Below are positions 6,092-10,056 of a stretch of DNA of 10,056 nt, piece after piece (position 1 is the first letter of the stretch; every line of letters starts with the position of its first letter). The stretch spans positions 12,280-22,335 of the forward strand of contig DDSA01000176.1 of the NCBI GenBank assembly GCA_002343715.1, written 5' to 3'. The notes below the pieces were generated by a model. It saw only the letters and a list, made by a program, of their open reading frames with translations. It made no database searches and was not told the origin of the DNA. The position numbers and the translations under genes are program-made. This DNA comes from Phycisphaerales bacterium UBA2402 (GTDB taxonomy: Bacteria; Planctomycetota; Phycisphaerae; Phycisphaerales; UBA1924).

Positions 6092-7399
6092 ATGACACGC
6101 CAATCTGCATCGTCGGTTCGCATCGTCATGTCTTCGGCGGTGGCTGCGGTCACAACCGGCGTAGCGGCACCGCCCTCGTACCACGCGGCCGTGGACGCCG
6201 CCGCCCCGACGTTGGCCTATCGATTCAGCGAGCCGTCGGGGCCGGCGATCAACCACGGATCGTGGGGCGCGGCGTTCAACGCGGCGCACTTCGGTACGGT
6301 GGTGCGCACCGAGCCGACGATGAACGGGGACACGGGCATCAGGCTCACCGCCGGCGGCTTCTTGGAATCGCTGGGAGCATCGCCGCTGATCGGCAACCCC
6401 ACGTTCTCGATAGAAGCGGTGGTGAACCTCTCGGACCCCGGGGCGGCGAGCCTGTGGGGCCCGATCCTGCAATGGGGCGACGGGCCGGCCCCGCGAACTG
6501 GGCGGGAGGTCTATTTCGGGATTCAGCAGAACGCGAACCGGCGGCTCTTCGCGGGGTTCTACAACGCCGGCCTGCGCTCCCAGCAACTGGTCCCCGGTAA
6601 CACCTGGCTGCACGTGGTCTGGACCCGCGCGGGCGGCGACAACAGCGAAAGCGGGTCGATCGTGTACGTGAACGGCGAGCCCATCGCGGTGCAGCGCGAT
6701 ACCAGCCTGTCGCCGGGCATTCTCACCGCGGGATCGATCAACGTCTCCGCCAGCGCATTCCGCATCAACGCGGGTCGGGATGTGTCTCCGAACAGGTACT
6801 TCACCGGCACGCTCGACGAACTGGCCGTGTACGACCGGGTACTCATGCCGTCCGAAATCGCCTCGCGTGCATCGCTGGTCGCCTGTCCCTCGATCGCGGC
6901 CCCGCCCGAATCGGCGACCGCCTGCCGCGGCACATCGACGGACTTTGCCGTCACGGCCCAGGGCGGTCTTCCCGGCGCTGGGTTCACCTATCAATGGCAG
7001 ATCGAGGACGAAAGTGCCCCCGGCGCATGGACCGACTTGACCGACGGCCCCGTGACTGTCGGCGGTACAGAAGTGGGGAGCGTGACCGGTTCCGCCGCGA
7101 CGGAGATGAACTTTCAGTCCGAAGCCGAGGCGATCGGCTTCTCGCAGCATCGCTTCCGCGTGGTCGTGACCAACACCTGTGGCGGCACGACCAGCATCGC
7201 GGCGGTGCTGAGCATCTGCGCGTGCCTGGCCTGCCCGGCGGACTTCAACCAGGACGGCGGCATCGATGGCGCGGATGTGGACGCCTTCTTCAGCGATTGG
7301 GAGGCCGGTCGTTGCGATGCCGACGTCAACGCCGACGGCGGCATCGACGGGGCGGATGTGGATACGTTCTTCGCGGCGTGGGAAGCTGGGGGGTGTTAG
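6092..7399 (+). CDS. Secreted LamG-like, Ig-like, dockerin-tailed protein
   Basis: A 435-residue modular exported protein. The ATG at 6092 has AGAGG 6 bases upstream and opens a signal peptide (basic start, hydrophobic VRIVMSSAVAAVTTGVAA, cleavage near residue 26). Residues about 41-260 look like a concanavalin A/LamG jelly-roll: LAYRFSE at the start, FSIEAVVNL, WLHVVWTR, VYVNGEPI, and the terminal FTGTLDELAVYDRVL (near 237-251), the classic LamG_3 ending. Residues about 265-378 form an Ig-like region with YQWQIED and FRVVVTNTCGG, headed by Cys265. Residues 381-435 are a dockerin-like pair of Ca-binding loops, DFNQDGGIDGAD and DVNADGGIDGAD, closed by a C-terminal Cys. LamG and Ig domains usually bind carbohydrate or protein; the dockerin tail may fix the protein at the cell surface, but no cohesin is seen here. 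The next gene starts 24 bases downstream and ends in the same tail. Confidence 0.93.
   Translation: MTRQSASSVRIVMSSAVAAVTTGVAAPPSYHAAVDAAAPTLAYRFSEPSGPAINHGSWGAAFNAAHFGTVVRTEPTMNGDTGIRLTAGGFLESLGASPLIGNPTFSIEAVVNLSDPGAASLWGPILQWGDGPAPRTGREVYFGIQQNANRRLFAGFYNAGLRSQQLVPGNTWLHVVWTRAGGDNSESGSIVYVNGEPIAVQRDTSLSPGILTAGSINVSASAFRINAGRDVSPNRYFTGTLDELAVYDRVLMPSEIASRASLVACPSIAAPPESATACRGTSTDFAVTAQGGLPGAGFTYQWQIEDESAPGAWTDLTDGPVTVGGTEVGSVTGSAATEMNFQSEAEAIGFSQHRFRVVVTNTCGGTTSIAAVLSICACLACPADFNQDGGIDGADVDAFFSDWEAGRCDADVNADGGIDGADVDTFFAAWEAGGC
7346..7383 (+). repeat. 38-base direct repeat, copy 1, in the dockerin coding sequence
   Basis: This segment codes for the end of the second dockerin loop and the following FFAAWE. 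It is identical base for base to 8909-8946 in the next gene. The neighbouring first loop of the same domain has many silent differences between the two genes, so this identity is not explained by protein conservation alone. Confidence 0.95.
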
Positions 7400-7423
7400 G
7401 CTGGTTTAGCAGGAGGATCGACT

Positions 7424-8965
7424 ATGAGGCGGTACGCGGCTGGTCATATAGCAGATGAACTGCTGGTTCCCGTTGTCGGGCTCGCTCGCGGCGCGTCGAT
7501 CAGACTTGCCGTTTTGGGGTTGGCGTTGGCGACGGCTGTGCCGTTCGCTTCCGGCCAGGGTTGCAGCGCGTCAGCACCGTCTGTCACCATATTGGGCGGC
7601 AATCACGCTCGCATCTCCGGAACGTATTCGGTGCCTCTCGGCTCGCCCTGCTTTCTGGAGGGCAACCTGACACAAGGGTGTATCGGCGACTGCACTTCTC
7701 GGGTGTATCACGGCATCGTGAACTGCAACACGGATGGATACGTCTTCAACATCCTGTGGCGTAACAACGGCGGGCCCCCGTTCGGCCACATCGCCACCAC
7801 GGGCTTCGTGCCCTCCTGCAGCCTCTCGGCCGCGAGCGTGAATGCGTTTCGGCGAGTCCAAAAGTTCATCCGGGATCTCCCGCCACAGCCGCAGTTTTAC
7901 CTCAGAGAACGGGCGGTGGTGTTGGGTGTTCGTGGCGTGAATCCGGGCGAGGTAGTTCTCACTCGCAACCTACCGCCCGGTCAAATCGGTCGCTGGTCGA
8001 TGGTTGTTCCGGGAACGGGCGCAGCGGCAATTCAGGACGGCGCGACGCCGTGGGGAAGCATGCGGTCCGGGTCACAGACGCGCGAACTCACGATCAGCAG
8101 CATGACCGAACAGGATGAGGGTCTTTATCTGTTCCACGCGGGGACCGCGGAACCACTGCCCATGGTCGACAGCGTGAATGTGTACTTTGATCGCCCGCTG
8201 GCAACCATCCTGTCCATGCCGCAGGACCGGGAGGCGTGCGAGGGGGGCGACAGCCGGTTCACCGTTCGGGCGAGCGGGGATGGCCTGTCGTATCGCTGGT
8301 ACCGCGATGGCCTTCCGATGTCCAACGGTGCGCAAACCTCCGTCGGCATCGCGATTACAGCCGGCGCGACGACGGAGGAACTGCTGCTGAGCGGTGTCGA
8401 TGCTTCCGCGGGGGGGCAGTATCACTGCGTCGTGACGGCCGCCGGCTTCGGCGCCGTCCCGCACCCGACATTCCCTGCGAGGCTGCTCGTCAATGCGAAC
8501 ACCGTCGCGCCCGCCATGCTGGCGATGCCCGAAAGTATCAGCGCGGCTATCGGGTCGCGTGCAGAGTTTACCGCGGATGTCGATGCCCCCGATGGTCAGA
8601 TGCCTGCTTTGCAGTGGAGAAGGAACGGCGTGCCGATCTACGACGATGGCCGCATCGAAGGCGCGGAGACCGAGCAACTCGTCATCAACTGGGTGGTCGA
8701 GGGCGATTCGGCCTCCTACGACTGCATCATCACCCGCGGCTGCGCCTCGATGACGACCGACCCGGCGACGCTCACGATCGACCAGGGCACGCCCTGCCCC
8801 GCCGACTTCAATCAGGATGGCGGGATCGACGGTGCCGATGTCGATGCCTTCTTCGTCGCGTGGGAGGGCGGGCTTGGGTCCGCCGATGTGAACGCGGATG
8901 GGGGTGTGGACGGGGCGGATGTGGATACGTTCTTCGCGGCGTGGGAGGCGGGGGGGTGTGGGTGA
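7424..8965 (+). CDS. Secreted protein with Ig-like domains and dockerin tail
   Basis: A 513-residue exported protein. The ATG at 7424 has a perfect AGGAGG 7 bases upstream, 24 bases after the previous stop, so the two are probably cotranscribed. The signal peptide has a long n-region: the hydrophobic core is RLAVLGLALATAVPFASG at about 27-44, before GQ|GC. Residues 46-130 are a Cys-rich domain I cannot name (eight or so cysteines, several close together). Three Ig-like stretches follow: about 155-255 (LTISSMTEQDEGLY), 260-355 (Cys272 and YHC at 335, with YRWYRDG) and 362-450 (LQWRRNG and YDC at 434). Residues 458-513 are a dockerin-like tail, DFNQDGGIDGAD and DVNADGGVDGAD, 48 of 55 residues identical to the upstream protein. 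A surface adhesion or scaffold role is likely; binding partners are unknown. Transcription probably stops at the hairpin near 9099. Confidence 0.92.
   Translation: MRRYAAGHIADELLVPVVGLARGASIRLAVLGLALATAVPFASGQGCSASAPSVTILGGNHARISGTYSVPLGSPCFLEGNLTQGCIGDCTSRVYHGIVNCNTDGYVFNILWRNNGGPPFGHIATTGFVPSCSLSAASVNAFRRVQKFIRDLPPQPQFYLRERAVVLGVRGVNPGEVVLTRNLPPGQIGRWSMVVPGTGAAAIQDGATPWGSMRSGSQTRELTISSMTEQDEGLYLFHAGTAEPLPMVDSVNVYFDRPLATILSMPQDREACEGGDSRFTVRASGDGLSYRWYRDGLPMSNGAQTSVGIAITAGATTEELLLSGVDASAGGQYHCVVTAAGFGAVPHPTFPARLLVNANTVAPAMLAMPESISAAIGSRAEFTADVDAPDGQMPALQWRRNGVPIYDDGRIEGAETEQLVINWVVEGDSASYDCIITRGCASMTTDPATLTIDQGTPCPADFNQDGGIDGADVDAFFVAWEGGLGSADVNADGGVDGADVDTFFAAWEAGGCG
8909..8946 (+). repeat. 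38-base direct repeat, copy 2, in the dockerin coding sequence
   Basis: Identical to 7346-7383. The similarity continues with a few changes to the end of both genes, both of which finish with a G-rich stretch coding for EAGGC. Confidence 0.95.
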
Positions 8966-9098
8966 GTGGTCTGATTGCGGCGATCATGAAGGTTCGCTGC
9001 TGTTTGTGTGTTCTTGCCGACGTGCGTTGGCTCACTCTCTCATTCGGCCCGCTCCGGTGGTGACGATTCGTGGCGGTGATAACTCGAAAGATGATCAA

Positions 9099-9125
9099 TA
9101 CCCCGGCACCTCGCCGGGGTGTTTT
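9099..9125 (+). terminator. Intrinsic terminator after the two-gene dockerin unit
   Basis: CCCCGGC (9101-9107) pairs perfectly with GCCGGGG (9113-9119) around a five-base loop ACCTC; A9100 and T9120 extend the stem to eight pairs. GTTTT follows immediately. The hairpin lies 134 bases after the stop of the upstream gene and before the next promoter region. The T-run is short but the stem is strong. Confidence 0.8.
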
Positions 9126-9193
9126 CGTATCCAGATGCCCGCATGAACCCGCTCGTCGGTTTCTCGGACTTTAAAATACTGTGTTTTTTTTGC

Positions 9194-9222
9194 TTGCGTC
9201 GAGGAGGGCTTTTCAGTATTCT
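9194..9222 (+). promoter_or_regulatory. Probable promoter for the Gly-rich exported protein
   Basis: TTGCGT (9194-9199) and TATTCT (9217-9222) are separated by 17 bases, a fit in spacing and a partial fit in sequence to a sigma-70 promoter. The region 9169-9228 is strikingly AT-rich for this window, with a run of eight T. The -10 box sits inside the palindrome TTCAG-TATT-CTGAA (9212-9225), a possible operator. The start codon of the gene is about 50 bases downstream. Confidence 0.4.
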
Positions 9223-9273
9223 GAACAGGCGAGCAACTCGCTCCCCGATTCTGGCCCTTGCATGGAGGTAGTC

Positions 9274-10056
9274 ATGTCGATTCGTTTCGGATTTCGCACA
9301 GTGATGTGCGGCGCGGTTGTTGCCTTGATGGTCGCCGCTGCATCGGCGCAGACGATCTTCACCACCAACACCACGATCGGCCCGGGCGACCTCACGTATG
9401 AGAATCAGGACATCATCGTGCGCGGGTGCACCGTGACGATCGATGGGGCTCACACTTTTCGGTCCCTGATCGTTGAGCGCAATGGGTCGAACATCGCCGG
9501 TGTGGTCACCCACACGGCGGCGATCACTGGCCCGGGCCTGAACGGTCTGGCGCTGACGGTTACGGAGGACTGCACGATTCAGGGTGCCGACGGGCCGCTC
9601 GTGGCCAGCGCTTTCATCGTTTCGGGACGCGGGCACCCTTCCAGCACCGGGCCGGGCGAGGGTGGGGACGGCGTCGCCGGCAGTGGCGGCGGGCACGGCG
9701 GCGTGGGTGGCCTGAGCATCTTGGCGGGCGGCGTCGCGTACGGGAATGTCGCGCAGCCGGTGGAGTTCGGATCGGGCGGGGGGCGAGACACCAACAACGC
9801 GGCGAACGGGGGTTCGGGCGGGGGTTGCCTGCGGCTTATCGTCGGAGGCACGCTGATCCTCGGCGGCGCGATCCGGGCCGACGGTGCGAACGGCGCCGGT
9901 GCCGATGCGGGCGGCGGTTCGGGTGGCAGCCTGTTGATCACCGCATCGGGAATCACGGGCACCGGCGCGATCAGCGCCAACGGCGGCAACGGCAGCGCTA
10001 GCGGATCGGGCGGCGGCGGCGGCCGCATCGCCATCGAACTCGGGGCTGGGTCCTTC
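9274..10056 (+). CDS. Gly-rich exported surface protein (3' end outside the window)
   Basis: The first 261 residues of an open frame that continues past the window edge. The ATG at 9274 follows GGAGG (9264-9268) with 5 bases between. A clear signal peptide is present: MSIRFGFRTVMCGAVVALMVAAASA|QT, cleavage near residue 25. Residues 26-115 are Thr/Ile/Val-rich, with alternating hydrophobic residues suggestive of beta-strands (DLTYENQDIIVRGCTVTIDG). From about 120 the sequence becomes very Gly-rich, with GGSGGGCLRLIVGGTLILGGAIRA and then GGGSGGSLLITASG and GSGGGGGRIAIEL. Such GGGSGGS-hydrophobic and GGGGGRIAI patterns occur in large exported beta-solenoid proteins; no enzyme motif is visible. 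It probably functions at the cell surface. A dockerin or other anchoring tail may lie beyond the edge, as in the two upstream proteins, but this cannot be seen. Confidence 0.88.
   Translation, partial: MSIRFGFRTVMCGAVVALMVAAASAQTIFTTNTTIGPGDLTYENQDIIVRGCTVTIDGAHTFRSLIVERNGSNIAGVVTHTAAITGPGLNGLALTVTEDCTIQGADGPLVASAFIVSGRGHPSSTGPGEGGDGVAGSGGGHGGVGGLSILAGGVAYGNVAQPVEFGSGGGRDTNNAANGGSGGGCLRLIVGGTLILGGAIRADGANGAGADAGGGSGGSLLITASGITGTGAISANGGNGSASGSGGGGGRIAIELGAGSF

Noticed and set aside
6020..7150. Minus-strand open frame of 376 codons opposite the LamG-dockerin gene
   Set aside because: Arg/Gly-rich shadow; the plus strand shows a signal peptide and recognisable domains.
8962..9063. Small open frame of 33 codons starting at a GTGA overlap with the end of the second dockerin gene (contains MKVRCCLCVLADVRW)
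   Set aside because: No properly spaced ribosome site and no recognisable feature; it sits in the untranslated region before the terminator. It remains a weak candidate for a small protein.
9212..9225. TTCAG-N4-CTGAA as a LexA box
   Set aside because: It does not match the known LexA consensus of Bacillus or E. coli, and the downstream gene is not a DNA-damage gene.
1..10056. CRISPR array, insertion sequence, tRNA or rRNA
   Set aside because: I saw no regularly spaced repeats, transposase motifs or cloverleaf and rRNA signatures by eye; a computed scan was not possible.

Overview
The window is GC-rich DNA that most likely comes from a planctomycete, probably of the Phycisphaerae. Two secreted proteins end in the tail CPADFNQDG-(I/V)DGADVD-FF--WE-G, a dockerin-like paired Ca-loop of the kind common in that group. 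There are also a lone prepilin-like protein with a degenerate H-X9-DG-type C-terminal motif, a MauE-type membrane protein and a Gly-rich surface protein. The assignment is inferred from protein style; no rRNA or other phylogenetic marker except atpA is present.

Layout. Positions 1-120 hold odd homopolymer tracts and the start of a transcription unit. Positions 121-2826 hold a tight four-gene plus-strand operon: an exported protein with a C-terminal membrane anchor, a small exported Cys-rich protein, a MauE/DoxX-type four-helix membrane protein with a CxCFG motif, and a prepilin-like protein. Gaps are 14 and 5 bases, and the last pair shares an ATGA overlap. Convergent to it on the minus strand (2869-3708) is an exported, charged LTXXQ-type protein. 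A 347-base divergent intergenic region leads to a complete F1 ATP synthase alpha gene (4056-5606), which stands alone without its usual atp neighbours. A 485-base gap with no convincing gene follows. A two-gene unit (6092-8965) encodes modular secreted proteins, LamG-like + Ig-like + dockerin and Cys-rich + three Ig-like + dockerin, closed by a clear intrinsic terminator near 9100. An AT-rich promoter island precedes a Gly-rich exported protein (from 9274) that runs off the window.

How the genes may fit together. Apart from atpA the window is dominated by exported proteins. The first operon combines a Cys-rich exported substrate-like protein with a membrane protein of a family tied to periplasmic thiol chemistry and with a pilin-like protein, so a surface or envelope assembly with disulfide handling is a reasonable but untested guess. 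The two dockerin proteins show a mosaic pattern at DNA level (a 38-base identical segment next to a segment full of silent changes) that suggests gene conversion between them. No tRNA, rRNA, CRISPR array, insertion sequence or phage gene was seen.
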